Source: Polynucleobacter sp. UK-FUSCHL-C3 (GTDB lineage Bacteria; Pseudomonadota; Gammaproteobacteria; Burkholderiales; Burkholderiaceae). From it: 64,000 bases of DNA. The position numbers and the translations under genes were made by a program. Where the stretch lies: NCBI RefSeq assembly GCF_040409815.1, contig NZ_CP099959.1, forward strand, positions 124,001 to 188,000, written 5' to 3'. Positions 18,975 to 28,464 of this stretch are shown in pieces. The stretch's first letter is position 1. Every line of letters starts with the position of its first letter. The notes under the pieces were generated by a model that was not told the DNA's origin, did no database searches, and saw only the letters and a program-made list of their open reading frames with translations.

Positions 18975-19075
18975 AGTGAGTAATCGCTATACACCTAAAG
19001 ACGTATCTTAGGTATAAGTTACAAGTCATTGTTTTACAGCATAATTTTACTTAAACCTTTTCTTGCAAAGATTCT

Positions 19076-19106
19076 CTAAGTGATTGTAATCACTAAGGAA
19101 TTTCCT
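19076..19106. promoter_or_regulatory. FNR/CRP-like palindrome and adjacent inverted repeat upstream of mraZ
   Basis: AGTGATT-GT-AATCACT (19079-19094) is a perfect inverted repeat with 7-base arms; its core reads TGAT-TGTA-ATCA, the half-site layout of FNR/ANR-type sites, though the outer bases are G/C where FNR has T/A. A second inverted repeat, AGGAA-T-TTCCT, follows at 19096-19106. They sit 20-50 bases upstream of the -35 box of the predicted mraZ promoter, an activator-like position. The assignment to a regulator family is inference. Confidence 0.5.
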
Positions 19107-19126
19107 AAAAATTTACCCAATAATAC

Positions 19127-19155
19127 TTGACCCTATCAGAAGCTTCCTCTAAAGT
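19127..19155 (+). promoter_or_regulatory. Predicted sigma-70 promoter of the mra/dcw cluster
   Basis: TTGACC (19127-19132) and TAAAGT (19150-19155) are separated by 17 bases, close to the sigma-70 consensus. Transcription would start near 19162, about 24 bases before the mraZ TTG start, within the MraZ-binding repeats. Confidence 0.65.
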
Positions 19156-19179
19156 GGGAGGAAGTGTGAAAAAGTGGGG
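19155..19179 (+). promoter_or_regulatory. MraZ-binding repeats (three TGGGN-type boxes)
   Basis: TGGGA (19155-19159), TGTGA (19165-19169) and TGGGG (19175-19179) recur with an exact 10-base period, matching the known TGGGN-N5 direct repeats bound by MraZ. They cover the end of the -10 box and the predicted start of transcription, so binding would repress the cluster. The third repeat also supplies the G-rich ribosome binding site of mraZ. The middle box has T in place of G at its third position. Confidence 0.8.
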
Positions 19180-19185
19180 TAAATT

Positions 19186-19614
19186 TTGTTTCAAGGTGCG
19201 TCAGCTCTTAATCTCGATGCGAAAGGACGTATGTCGGTGCCGACAAGGCATCGTGACGCCCTTATGGTGCAAGGAGAGGGCCGCGTCACCTTAACAAAAC
19301 ATCCTGATGGATGTTTATTGTTATTTCCACGACCCGAGTGGGAGGCTTTTCGTACCCGTATTGCTCAATTGCCGATGGATGCACATTGGTGGCGCAGAAT
19401 ATTTTTAGGTAATGCCGCAGAGATTGATCTGGATAGCGCCGGCAGAATTTTAGTAAGCCCAGAGTTGCGCAGTGCGGCAGGCCTTGATCGCGAAATCATG
19501 TTGTTAGGCATGGGATCCCATCTAGAAATCTGGGATGCAAATACATACGCCAGCAAAGAGCAGGCAGCCATTGCCCAGGGCATGCCTGATGCACTCAAGC
19601 AATTTACCTTTTAA
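19186..19614 (+). CDS. mraZ: Transcriptional regulator MraZ
   Basis: MraZ is a ring-forming DNA-binding protein with two SpoVT/AbrB-like domains that represses its own dcw cluster. The 142-residue length is normal. It uses a TTG start, giving [23 protein letters not shown], the standard N-terminus; the second repeat is [23 protein letters not shown]. Both DxxGR cores (DAKGR and DSAGR) are intact. It heads a cluster with almost no gaps down to ftsZ. Confidence 0.96.
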   Translation: MFQGASALNLDAKGRMSVPTRHRDALMVQGEGRVTLTKHPDGCLLLFPRPEWEAFRTRIAQLPMDAHWWRRIFLGNAAEIDLDSAGRILVSPELRSAAGLDREIMLLGMGSHLEIWDANTYASKEQAAIAQGMPDALKQFTF

Positions 19615-19626
19615 TGATTGGGCGAC

Positions 19627-20562
19627 ATGAACAATACCCATCGCCCAGTATTACTGGCCGAGGCAGTCACCGCCATGATCAGCAGTTCATCATTTCAGAA
19701 GGAAAACGCTCTTATCGTCGACGGAACCTTTGGTCGAGGGGGACACAGCAAAGCCTTGTTAGAGCAAATGGGATCCAATTGCAAACTCATTGCCTTCGAC
19801 AAGGATTTAGAGGCAATAAGCACAGCCCAAAAAATAATAGATCCACGTTTACAAATAATTCACAGCAGTTTTGCAATGATGGATCAGTATGTCAAATCAC
19901 AAACTGTGGATGCCGTATTACTCGATCTAGGAATCAGTTCGCCACAAATCGACACGCCGGAGCGAGGATTTTCATTTCGCTTCGATGGGCCGCTCGACAT
20001 GCGAATGGATACCAGCTGTGGGGTATCTGCAGCACAGTGGCTTGCAAGCGCCCCGGTCGAGGAGATTACGCAAGTGATTAAAACATTTAGCGAGGAGCGT
20101 TTTGCATTCGCGATTGCTCGCGCAATCGTAAAGCAGCGCGAAGAAGGCAAAGCGGTCGAAACGACACTAGAGTTATCAAATTTAATTGCCAAAACGGTAC
20201 GTACCCGAGAGCCAGGTCAAGATCCAGCCACACGTACCTTTCAAGCAATTCGTATTTATATTAATCAAGAATTAGCTGATCTAGAGAGAGGGCTGGAAGC
20301 TGCCCTCGATGTTTTAAAAATAGGCGGTCGCTTGGTGGTTATCAGCTTTCATTCTTTAGAAGACCGCATTGTGAAGCAGTTTATGCAATCGCATTCGCAA
20401 ATCACAGTACCTCGCGAGTTGCCTATTCGCGCCAAAGATTTGCCCCAGGGCGATCTTGAGCTTATTGCCAGAATCAAACCTAGTGTGTCAGAGATTGAGG
20501 AAAATCCACGCGCACGCTCAGCAGTCATGCGAATTGCTGAAAAAAGAGGGATGGCGACATGA
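19627..20562 (+). CDS. rsmH: 16S rRNA (cytosine-1402 N4) methyltransferase
   Basis: RsmH (MraW) methylates N4 of C1402 in 16S rRNA with SAM, fine-tuning the ribosomal P site. The 311 residues include [10 protein letters not shown] at the start, the SAM loop [58 protein letters not shown] (with a T before RTFQ) and [15 protein letters not shown] choose the ATG at 19627 ([10 protein letters not shown]); a TTG three codons upstream is possible. The gene starts within 15 bases of the mraZ stop and its stop overlaps ftsL. Confidence 0.96.
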   Translation: MNNTHRPVLLAEAVTAMISSSSFQKENALIVDGTFGRGGHSKALLEQMGSNCKLIAFDKDLEAISTAQKIIDPRLQIIHSSFAMMDQYVKSQTVDAVLLDLGISSPQIDTPERGFSFRFDGPLDMRMDTSCGVSAAQWLASAPVEEITQVIKTFSEERFAFAIARAIVKQREEGKAVETTLELSNLIAKTVRTREPGQDPATRTFQAIRIYINQELADLERGLEAALDVLKIGGRLVVISFHSLEDRIVKQFMQSHSQITVPRELPIRAKDLPQGDLELIARIKPSVSEIEENPRARSAVMRIAEKRGMAT

Positions 20563-20825
20563 ATCGCGCAACCCTTACATTGCTTGCACTTCTCTTAATC
20601 TGCGCCCTGTCATTGGTTGCTTCACAACAGCGGGCTAGAAAAACATTTGTCGCTTTAGAGCGCGCACAAGCACAAGAACGTAAATTAAATCAAGAGTGGT
20701 TACGACTTGAGTTTGAGCAAAGAAATTTATCCAAGTCATCACGAATTCGGGATGTGGCACGTAATCAATTGCGCATGAGCCCCATTACTCCTGATCGAAC
20801 TCTCTACTTTAAGGAAGGTCTATGA
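20559..20825 (+). CDS. ftsL: Cell division protein FtsL
   Basis: FtsL is a bitopic division protein which, with FtsB and FtsQ, connects the FtsZ ring to septal peptidoglycan synthesis. At 88 residues it has a short cytoplasmic N-terminus, one transmembrane helix ([17 protein letters not shown], about 7-23) and a periplasmic coiled-coil ([19 protein letters not shown] onward). Identification rests on this topology and on its place between rsmH and ftsI, as primary sequence is poorly conserved. ATGA overlaps occur at both ends. Confidence 0.92.
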   Translation: MNRATLTLLALLLICALSLVASQQRARKTFVALERAQAQERKLNQEWLRLEFEQRNLSKSSRIRDVARNQLRMSPITPDRTLYFKEGL

Positions 20826-22582
20826 AGCCAGTCAGGTTTTCGACCTCACCTAATGTTGTCTTACGCTTACCGATGTGGCGCTCAAGACTCATGCTCTTCT
20901 TACTGTTTGTAGCATTTGCTGCATTGGGCATCCGTGCTTTTTGGATACAGGGACCCGGTAATGGATTTTATGAAGCTAAAGCTATTAAAGGGGTGCAGCG
21001 TGAGATTGACATGCCCGCAACTCGTGGCAAGATCTTGGATCGTAATGGGCAATTAATTGCTACCAGCTTAGAGGCAAAAGCAGTAATTGCCTATACCGAT
21101 AACATCCCTGCGGACCTTGCACCAGAAAAGATTACCCAACTCGCCAAATTATTAGAGATGAGCGAGACTGAAATCAAGAAAAAATTTAAGGATGAACGCA
21201 ATCAAGTTTTTTTAAAAAGACAAGTTGACCCAGAAATCGCTCAGCAGGTTAGGCGCCTTGAAATACCGGGCATTGGATTAAATAATGAATACCGTCGTCA
21301 CTATCCAGAGGGTGAGGCGATGGCGCACGTCATTGGATTTACAAATGTGGAGGATCGTGGGCAAGAAGGAATTGAGCTTGCGCGTGATAAGGACCTTGCA
21401 GCCCAAGCTGGAAAACGTCGTGTAGTGGTAGATCGATTAGGCCGTATTGTGAATGATATTGCCATATTACAGTTTCCACAAAACGGCCAAGATCTTCAGC
21501 TCTCCATCGATAGCAAAGTTCAATATATTGCCTATAACGCTTTAAAGAGTGCGGTAGAAAAACATAAAGCAAAAGCAGGTGGCGCAGTTGTTTTAGACGT
21601 TCGTTCTGGTGAAATTCTGGCATTAGCAAATTGGCCAAGCTATAACCCAAACTCTCGTAAATCACTAACGGGTGAGCAATTACGTAATCGAGTACTTACG
21701 GATACGTTTGAGCCTGGCTCAACCATCAAACCATTTCCAGTGGCTTTGGTAATGGAGCAGGGCAAAGTTCAGCCAGATACTAATATGACAATTGGTCAAA
21801 AGTTACTAATTGGACCTAAGCCAATTACGGATACCCATCCTCATGGGATGTTAACGGTCTCACAGGTTATTCAGAAATCTAGCAATATTGGTACAGCAAA
21901 ATTAGCCTTACAACTCGAACCGAGAGAGATGTGGGATCTATTTGCAGCAGTAGGTTTTGGACAGGCACCCAACATTGGTTTTCCAGGCGCAGTTGCGGGA
22001 CGCTTACATCCACATCAAAAATGGGGTCAAAGTGATCAGGCCCGTATGTCTTTTGGTTATGGAATCTCGACATCTTTATTCCAGTTGGCACGCGCTTACA
22101 CCATCTTTGCACGCGATGGTGAGTTGGTACCAACCACGATCCTTCGTAACCCAGAATACAAACCAGGGACACGAGTTATGTCCGCAAAGACAGCAATCGA
22201 GATGCGCAATATGCTGGAAAGAGTTACCGAGCAGGGGGGTACAGCAATACGCGCACGTGCAGATGGATTTAGGGTTGGAGGAAAAACAGGCACAGCGCAT
22301 AAAGTTGAAAGCAAGGGATATGTCGCAAATAAATACCGTGCATTTTTTGTGGGCCTTGCACCCATCAGCGCACCACGTATTGTTGTTGCAGTTATGGTCG
22401 ACGAGCCTTCAGCTGGAGGGCATTATGGCGGCGAGGTCGCCGCCCCAGTTTTTTCAACCATCGTGAGTGAAACGCTACGTAGCCTAAATATTTCACCAGA
22501 TCTTACCGATCGTACCTTAGTTCAAAATTTTGAGCCAATTCCAACCGGCGTGCAGGCACAAAAAGTGGTGCTCAAACAATGA
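20822..22582 (+). CDS. ftsI: Septal peptidoglycan transpeptidase FtsI (PBP3)
   Basis: FtsI is the class B penicillin-binding protein that cross-links septal peptidoglycan as partner of FtsW. The 586 residues have a short cytoplasmic tail, one transmembrane segment (about 21-40), the PBP dimerisation domain (RGKILDRNGQLIATS, HVIGFTN, GQEGIEL) and the transpeptidase domain with active-site Ser300 in EPGSTIKPF (SxxK), SSN at 353-355 and KTGT at 488-491. All catalytic motifs are intact. It overlaps ftsL and murE by four bases each. Confidence 0.97.
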   Translation: MKPVRFSTSPNVVLRLPMWRSRLMLFLLFVAFAALGIRAFWIQGPGNGFYEAKAIKGVQREIDMPATRGKILDRNGQLIATSLEAKAVIAYTDNIPADLAPEKITQLAKLLEMSETEIKKKFKDERNQVFLKRQVDPEIAQQVRRLEIPGIGLNNEYRRHYPEGEAMAHVIGFTNVEDRGQEGIELARDKDLAAQAGKRRVVVDRLGRIVNDIAILQFPQNGQDLQLSIDSKVQYIAYNALKSAVEKHKAKAGGAVVLDVRSGEILALANWPSYNPNSRKSLTGEQLRNRVLTDTFEPGSTIKPFPVALVMEQGKVQPDTNMTIGQKLLIGPKPITDTHPHGMLTVSQVIQKSSNIGTAKLALQLEPREMWDLFAAVGFGQAPNIGFPGAVAGRLHPHQKWGQSDQARMSFGYGISTSLFQLARAYTIFARDGELVPTTILRNPEYKPGTRVMSAKTAIEMRNMLERVTEQGGTAIRARADGFRVGGKTGTAHKVESKGYVANKYRAFFVGLAPISAPRIVVAVMVDEPSAGGHYGGEVAAPVFSTIVSETLRSLNISPDLTDRTLVQNFEPIPTGVQAQKVVLKQ

Positions 22583-24144
22583 TGGCTACTATAAAAATGA
22601 ACCGCCATGAAGCTCTATTGCATTTACAACAAGTAGTGGAGCCGACTGCAAGGATATCTGCTGACAGTCGACAAATAAAAGTAGGCGATATCTTTATGGC
22701 CTATGCAGTTGGGCATAGTAAAGCCTTGCGAGATGGGCGACCCTATATTTCTAAAGCGCTTGAGCTTGGGGTGGCCTGTGTTTTATATCAAGCAAACCAT
22801 GATCGTTCAGAAAGTCCAAGCTGGGAATCAGATCTAGATGATGAGCGTTGTATTTGTGTTGAAAATCTTGCAGATGATGCTGGCTGGATCGCTGCAGAAT
22901 GGTATGGCAGTCCCAGCCAAACACTTAAGCTAATTGGGGTAACCGGTACGAATGGAAAAACCAGTGTTACACAATGGCTTGCTCAGACTTTATCCAAGCA
23001 TGCAGCAGTGATTGGCACATTAGGAATTGGCTTTAGCGATCAATTACACGATGTGGGCTATACCACACCCGATGCGCCGCGCTTACAAACAGAGTTATTT
23101 AAGTTGAAGCAGCTAGGCGCTCAATATGTGGCTCTAGAGGTGTCATCACACGCTTTAGACCAAGGGCGCGTGAATGGAACCCATTTTGATTGCGCAGTGT
23201 TTACTAATTTAAGTCGGGATCATTTAGATTATCACGGCACGATGGCTGAGTATGGAGCCACAAAAGCAAAATTGTTTAAAGAATTTGATGCTAAAAGAAT
23301 CGTGATCAATATCGACGATTCATTTGGACGAAGCTTGTTCATGGATCTTATGAATCGTGATGACAAGATGATTTGGCTTTATGCATTGAATCCAGCAGCA
23401 TTCCATAATTTAGAAAAACTTCAAGATCGTTTTAAGCCAGTTTATTTGCAAGAGTTTTATTTTATAGAAAATGCCTATCAATGCAAGATTGTGATTGACG
23501 GAAAAGTGTATCCATGCACGATTCCTGTATTGGGTGAGTTCAATCTACAAAATGCTTTAGCGGTTATTGCTACCTTAATCGCAGAAGGTATTGCCATTCC
23601 TGAAGCGTTACGGCAAGTCGAGTGTTTGAGGCCCGTAAGGGGGCGCATGGAAATCATAAAAGGGGCAAAGGCAGACGCCCCAATGATGGTTGTGGACTAT
23701 GCGCATACACCCGATGCACTCCAAAAAGTTCTTGAAACACTTAGGCCAATTGCCGCAATTCGGCAGGGACAGATTTATTGTGTCTTTGGTTGTGGTGGAG
23801 ATCGCGATCGTGAAAAGCGTCCGATGATGGGACAAATTGCTCGAGAGGGCTCTGATCACTTGGTTATAACCAGCGACAATCCGCGCTCGGAGGATCCTTT
23901 GCAAATTATGCAGATGATCTTTGCTGGTGTCAGGCAAGTAACAAATAGAAAAGAAGATTCTAAAACGGTCGAGATGATTGCAGATCGTGCCGCCGCCATT
24001 ATGAGTGCAGTGCGACAAGCCAGCCCACAAGACATTGTTTTAGTTGCTGGTAAGGGACATGAGACCACTCAAGAGGTGAATGGAAAACGATTTGATTTTT
24101 CTGATCAAGCCCATCTACGTTTAGCCAGTGGAGGGGCGGTGTAA
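22579..24144 (+). CDS. murE: UDP-MurNAc-L-Ala-D-Glu:meso-diaminopimelate ligase
   Basis: MurE adds the third residue of the stem peptide. The 521 residues have the Mur ligase domains in order: N-terminal UDP-binding (DSRQIKVGDIFMA), the central ATPase with GVTGTNGKTS, and the C-terminal ligase domain. The DNPR motif at 433-436 (TSDNPRSEDP) is the signature of meso-DAP rather than lysine specificity. VSSHALDQGRV and FGCGGDRDREKRP are also present. Position between ftsI and murF is standard. Confidence 0.97.
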   Translation: MMATIKMNRHEALLHLQQVVEPTARISADSRQIKVGDIFMAYAVGHSKALRDGRPYISKALELGVACVLYQANHDRSESPSWESDLDDERCICVENLADDAGWIAAEWYGSPSQTLKLIGVTGTNGKTSVTQWLAQTLSKHAAVIGTLGIGFSDQLHDVGYTTPDAPRLQTELFKLKQLGAQYVALEVSSHALDQGRVNGTHFDCAVFTNLSRDHLDYHGTMAEYGATKAKLFKEFDAKRIVINIDDSFGRSLFMDLMNRDDKMIWLYALNPAAFHNLEKLQDRFKPVYLQEFYFIENAYQCKIVIDGKVYPCTIPVLGEFNLQNALAVIATLIAEGIAIPEALRQVECLRPVRGRMEIIKGAKADAPMMVVDYAHTPDALQKVLETLRPIAAIRQGQIYCVFGCGGDRDREKRPMMGQIAREGSDHLVITSDNPRSEDPLQIMQMIFAGVRQVTNRKEDSKTVEMIADRAAAIMSAVRQASPQDIVLVAGKGHETTQEVNGKRFDFSDQAHLRLASGGAV

Positions 24145-25592
24145 TGCATGCAATGAATCCGATGACCAATTTAGCGCAGATACAGGCGATGCTGCCCAAC
24201 AGCCATTTCATCAATATTGCGAAAGAACAGGCCAAGGGACTTAGTATTACAAAAATTGGTACGGATAGTCGTAAGTTAATAGCTGGTGAGCTATTTATAG
24301 CGCTTCAGGGTGAGCGATTTGACGCTCATCACTTTCTGGATGACGTTCAGAAGCAAGGCGCCGCCGCCGTAATTATTAGTGATGATGCCGCATGCCCACA
24401 ATCGATGCCAGCAGTTTATGTCACCGATACTCGTAAAAGCTTAGCTGAGCTAGCTCACGCTTGGCGTAAACAATATGAGATTCCCCTCGCAGTGGTTACT
24501 GGTAGTAACGGTAAAACCACTGTTAAAGAAATGATTGCTTCTATATTTAAGGAAGCAGTTGGCTCAACTCAAACCTTAATGACTCATGGGAATCTTAACA
24601 ATGAGATTGGCTTACCTCTCACCCTCTTGCAATTGAGATCAGAGCATCGTTTGGCGGTGATTGAGTTAGGTATGAATCATCCTGGAGAAACTGCAGAATT
24701 AGCTGCAATTGCCAAAGGAAATATTGCTCTTATTAACAATGCACAACGCGAGCATCAGGAGTTTATGCAAAGTATTGATGCAGTCGCCAATGAACATGCT
24801 GCGGTAATCCTAGCCCTACCGCACGATGGTATAGCAGTGTTTCCAGCGGAGACCCCTTACACAGCGCTTTGGAGAGAGGCTGCTGGTTCGCGTAAACAGA
24901 TTGATTTTGCTTGGCAGAGTAGTAAGACAAAAAAGAGCAACGCGGTAGTCCGTGGCTATGCTTTATCCAATGACGCGATACAGATTGAATCGCCTGCTGG
25001 GGCAATCCAAGTCCAGCTTCAGACTTTGGGTGAACATAATTGTACGAACGCATTAGCAGCCTGTGCGGTAGCTCTTGCTGCCGGAATTTCGTTAGACACG
25101 ATTCGGCTTGGCTTAGAAAAATTTATGCCAGTCTCAGGCAGAATGCAAGTACAGCGGTTATCAGCTCACACACGTTTAATTAATGACACGTATAACGCAA
25201 ATCCAGATTCGGTAGTGGCTGCCATTAATGCTTTGGCGCAGCATACGGGTGAGCGCTATTTAGTTTTAGGGGATATGGGTGAGGTAGGTATCCAAGGGCC
25301 AGAGTTCCATGAGGAGCTCGGGCGCTATGCCGCAAAATGTGGCATTGAGCATCTATTAACGCTCGGTGACTTAAGTCAAATTGCAACCGCAGCTTATTTA
25401 AAAGCAAAGCCAAATGGCCAGGCCAAGCATTACTCTGAGCTAGGCCAATTAAATCAAGATTTACAAAGTCAGATTAGTCGAGAGAGCCTTGAACATACCA
25501 GAGTAATTACTGTGTTAGTAAAAGGTTCACGCTTTATGCGCATGGAGCGAGTTGTAGAGGCACTCCAGCAGGAGATCAAAGCATGCTCTTAA
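24144..25592 (+). CDS. murF: UDP-MurNAc-tripeptide:D-Ala-D-Ala ligase
   Basis: MurF adds D-Ala-D-Ala to UDP-MurNAc-tripeptide in the cytoplasm, completing the pentapeptide. The 482 residues show the P-loop [13 protein letters not shown], the [15 protein letters not shown] string, ELGMNHPGE and the C-terminal [11 protein letters not shown] and [10 protein letters not shown] motifs that distinguish MurF from other Mur ligases. Its ATG shares a base with the murE stop (TAATG). The 3' end overlaps mraY by 10 bases. Confidence 0.97.
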   Translation: MHAMNPMTNLAQIQAMLPNSHFINIAKEQAKGLSITKIGTDSRKLIAGELFIALQGERFDAHHFLDDVQKQGAAAVIISDDAACPQSMPAVYVTDTRKSLAELAHAWRKQYEIPLAVVTGSNGKTTVKEMIASIFKEAVGSTQTLMTHGNLNNEIGLPLTLLQLRSEHRLAVIELGMNHPGETAELAAIAKGNIALINNAQREHQEFMQSIDAVANEHAAVILALPHDGIAVFPAETPYTALWREAAGSRKQIDFAWQSSKTKKSNAVVRGYALSNDAIQIESPAGAIQVQLQTLGEHNCTNALAACAVALAAGISLDTIRLGLEKFMPVSGRMQVQRLSAHTRLINDTYNANPDSVVAAINALAQHTGERYLVLGDMGEVGIQGPEFHEELGRYAAKCGIEHLLTLGDLSQIATAAYLKAKPNGQAKHYSELGQLNQDLQSQISRESLEHTRVITVLVKGSRFMRMERVVEALQQEIKACS

Positions 25593-26752
25593 TCTTGGCA
25601 CAATGGTTACAGGACGACTACGGATTTTTTCGGGTCTTCTCCTACATTACATTTCGAGCGGTAATGGCAACCTTAACAGCCCTATTGATTGGTCTTGTTT
25701 TTGGTCCTTGGGTGATTCGAAAACTTACCGCCTTAAAAGCAGACCAAGCAATACGAACGGATGGCCCTCAAACACATTTAGCAAAAGTCGGGACGCCAAC
25801 GATGGGCGGCGTCTTGATTTTGATCGGAATATTCATCTCATGTGTTTTATGGGCCGACCTCAGTAATCGCTTTGTTTGGATTGTGATGATTGTGACCTTT
25901 GGGTTTGGTGCCATTGGTTGGGTTGATGATTACCGAAAGGTCGTCCACAAAAACCCAAAGGGTATGGCATCTCGAGAAAAGTTCCTTTGGCAAACCCTTA
26001 TAGGTTTATTTGCTGCGATTTACTTAGCCTTTTCTGTATCTGAGGTCAACAACTATAAAGTCTTACAACTGTTTATGAGTTGGGTCGAGAGTGGCTTCTC
26101 GTTGGATTTGCCTGCAAAGTCAAATTTGTATGTCCCCTTCATGAAAGAAGTGAGCTATCCATTGGGATTGATGGGTTTCATCATCCTGAGCTATCTCGTA
26201 ATAGTAGGTAGCAGTAATGCGGTCAACTTAACCGATGGTCTTGATGGCCTTGTCATCATGCCAGTGATCTTGGTAGGTGCTGCGCTTGGCGCATTCGCTT
26301 ATGTCATGGGTAACTCCATTTATGCCAAATACCTACTTTTCCCATATATCCCGGGGGCTGGCGAGTTATTAATTTTCTGTGGCGCAATGGGTGGCGCAGG
26401 TCTTGCATTCCTTTGGTACAACGCGCATCCCGCTCAAGTATTTATGGGAGATGTTGGTGCATTGGCCCTAGGGGGCGCGCTGGGAACGATTGCCGTGATT
26501 GTTCGACAAGAAATTGTGCTCTTTGTGATGGGAGGCATCTTCGTTGCCGAGACCGTCTCGGTCATGATGCAGGTTCTTTGGTTCAAGTTCACAAAAAAAT
26601 ATTATGGACAAGGGCGACGGATATTTCGGATGGCACCACTTCATCATCATTTTGAACTAGGCGGTTGGCGTGAGACCCAAGTGGTTGTGCGGTTTTGGAT
26701 TATCACCATTCTGTTGGTATTAGTTGGCTTATCAAGTTTGAAATTACGTTAG
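25583..26752 (+). CDS. mraY: Phospho-MurNAc-pentapeptide translocase
   Basis: MraY moves phospho-MurNAc-pentapeptide from UDP to undecaprenyl phosphate, making lipid I in the inner membrane. The 389-residue protein is polytopic (about ten helices) with the conserved cytoplasmic motifs [18 protein letters not shown] (DDxxK), [25 protein letters not shown] and the HHHFELGGW loop. The start overlaps the end of murF by 10 bases. Confidence 0.97.
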   Translation: MLLILAQWLQDDYGFFRVFSYITFRAVMATLTALLIGLVFGPWVIRKLTALKADQAIRTDGPQTHLAKVGTPTMGGVLILIGIFISCVLWADLSNRFVWIVMIVTFGFGAIGWVDDYRKVVHKNPKGMASREKFLWQTLIGLFAAIYLAFSVSEVNNYKVLQLFMSWVESGFSLDLPAKSNLYVPFMKEVSYPLGLMGFIILSYLVIVGSSNAVNLTDGLDGLVIMPVILVGAALGAFAYVMGNSIYAKYLLFPYIPGAGELLIFCGAMGGAGLAFLWYNAHPAQVFMGDVGALALGGALGTIAVIVRQEIVLFVMGGIFVAETVSVMMQVLWFKFTKKYYGQGRRIFRMAPLHHHFELGGWRETQVVVRFWIITILLVLVGLSSLKLR

Positions 26753-26769
26753 GTATTTATTAATAAATA

Positions 26770-28464
26770 ATGAAACAGGTATTACAGAATCCCTTTTTAG
26801 GACAAGCCGGTGCTGATGCATCCCAGCGATCTGCACCCCAACGTTTCTTGATTGTGGGTTTGGGAGAATCGGGCTATGCCATGGCAAAGTGGTGTTTGGT
26901 TCAAGGGGCATTTGTTCGTTTAGTAGATACCCGTGCTCATTCTGACCTGCGTTCGCAACAACTGGAGTGGTTGGCTGATTTACAAAAATTAGGATTACAA
27001 GACGCATGCTTTGAATCAAGTGATTGGAATACTTTATTAGATGGGGTGGATACAGTCGGTATTAGCCCTGGTTTGTCCCCGATCCAAGAGCCAACAGCAG
27101 AGCTTTTGCATCTATGTCAAGAACGTAATATTTCAGTGTGGAGTGAGATCGAGTTCTTTGCAAGAGCAATCCTTGCTTTGCAAACTATGTCCATACCTGC
27201 CGAAGATATATACAAGCCAAGTATTCTTGCGATTACTGGCACGAATGGTAAGACAACGACTTGCGCACTGACCGCCCAGATCTGTCAGCGTGCAGGTAAG
27301 CGCGTTGCTCTTGCAGGAAATATTAGTCCCGCCGCACTTGAGAAATTGCTCAGCGTACTTGCTGAGGCTAATAGCTATTCAGAGCTGCCAGAGATCTGGG
27401 TGCTTGAGTTATCTAGCTTCCAATTGCAATTTACACATACCTTGGATCCAACCGCAGCTACGGTTCTCAATTTATCGCAAGATCATCTCGATTGGCATGG
27501 AGATATGCAAGCCTATGCAGCAGCCAAGGCTCGAATTTTGGGAAAGAATTCTGTATTGGTACTTAACCGAGATGATGAAGTTGTGACAGCATTATTTGCC
27601 GATGAGAAAGAAAGTCGGAAGGTTATCCAATTTGGTAGCGATGGTCCTGCAGATGTAGATTCTTTTGGTATTGAGAGAGATCCTAGAGCGGGTGGGATCG
27701 ATTGGCTTGTTTGGGCAGAGCCAGATGAGGCCACTTTAGCAAGCGAGCATGAAGAGGCACAAGAAGGCTTTATTAAACGCAAACGTCGTAAGAAATCAGA
27801 CGTCTATGAAAAGTCCGATGAACTTCGGATCAAACGTTTAATCCCAGCTGATGCATTGCGTATTCGAGGGCGTCACAATGCACTCAATGCGCTCGCCGCA
27901 CTGTCCTTGGCGCGCGCTACAGGCTTAGGAATTAGCCTTCTATTGCATGGCCTACGCGAGTATCAAGGTGAACCCCATCGCGTTCAGACAGTAGCTGTGA
28001 TCGCAGATGTTGAGTACATCGACGATAGCAAGGGTACCAATGTGGGAGCTACAGTTGCTGCTTTACATGGGCTAGGATCAGCTACAGGAAGTAAAAATAT
28101 TTGGTTAATTGCTGGAGGTGATGGCAAGGGACAAGACTTTTCACCCTTAGTTGAACCAATTACACGATTCGCAAAAGGTGTTGTATTAATTGGGCGCGAC
28201 GGTCCTGCTATCGAAGCAGTGTGTGCTCAGGCCATAGAAGATCATGCGTTGCAACTAATACGCGCAAATAGTTTAGAGTCTGCCGTCGAGCAAACCTTTC
28301 TCCAAGCAAAAGCCGGGGATATTGTTTTATTGTCGCCAGCATGTGCAAGTTTTGATATGTTTAAAGACTATAAGCATCGGGCTGATGTTTTTGAGCAGGC
28401 GGTTCATGAGTTAGCGCATCAAATTTCATCAAGCTTGAATGATCCAGTGAGGGCGTCAGTATGA
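26770..28464 (+). CDS. murD: UDP-MurNAc-L-alanine:D-glutamate ligase
   Basis: MurD adds D-glutamate to UDP-MurNAc-L-Ala. The N-terminal domain (LIVGLGESGYAMAKW), the ATPase P-loop ITGTNGKTTT, LELSSFQL, LNLSQDHLDWHG and the C-terminal DDSKGTNVGAT and LSPACASFDMF are all intact. At 564 residues it is clearly longer than the roughly 440-500 usual for MurD. The extra length includes an insertion of about 45 residues (near 315-360) between central-domain and C-terminal-domain motifs, with an acidic then very basic composition (KRKRRKK). The frame is uninterrupted. It follows mraY after 17 bases and overlaps ftsW by four. Confidence 0.95.
   Translation: MKQVLQNPFLGQAGADASQRSAPQRFLIVGLGESGYAMAKWCLVQGAFVRLVDTRAHSDLRSQQLEWLADLQKLGLQDACFESSDWNTLLDGVDTVGISPGLSPIQEPTAELLHLCQERNISVWSEIEFFARAILALQTMSIPAEDIYKPSILAITGTNGKTTTCALTAQICQRAGKRVALAGNISPAALEKLLSVLAEANSYSELPEIWVLELSSFQLQFTHTLDPTAATVLNLSQDHLDWHGDMQAYAAAKARILGKNSVLVLNRDDEVVTALFADEKESRKVIQFGSDGPADVDSFGIERDPRAGGIDWLVWAEPDEATLASEHEEAQEGFIKRKRRKKSDVYEKSDELRIKRLIPADALRIRGRHNALNALAALSLARATGLGISLLLHGLREYQGEPHRVQTVAVIADVEYIDDSKGTNVGATVAALHGLGSATGSKNIWLIAGGDGKGQDFSPLVEPITRFAKGVVLIGRDGPAIEAVCAQAIEDHALQLIRANSLESAVEQTFLQAKAGDIVLLSPACASFDMFKDYKHRADVFEQAVHELAHQISSSLNDPVRASV

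Noticed and set aside
18993..19013. ACCTAA/TTAGGT hairpin after coq7 as a terminator
   Set aside because: A 6-bp AT-rich stem with a 9-base loop and no T-run; not better than chance in an AT-rich gap.
19614..20081. A 155-codon frame overlapping rsmH on the same strand
   Set aside because: It is out of frame with a clear RsmH and reads as low-quality basic sequence; rsmH carries all the conserved motifs.
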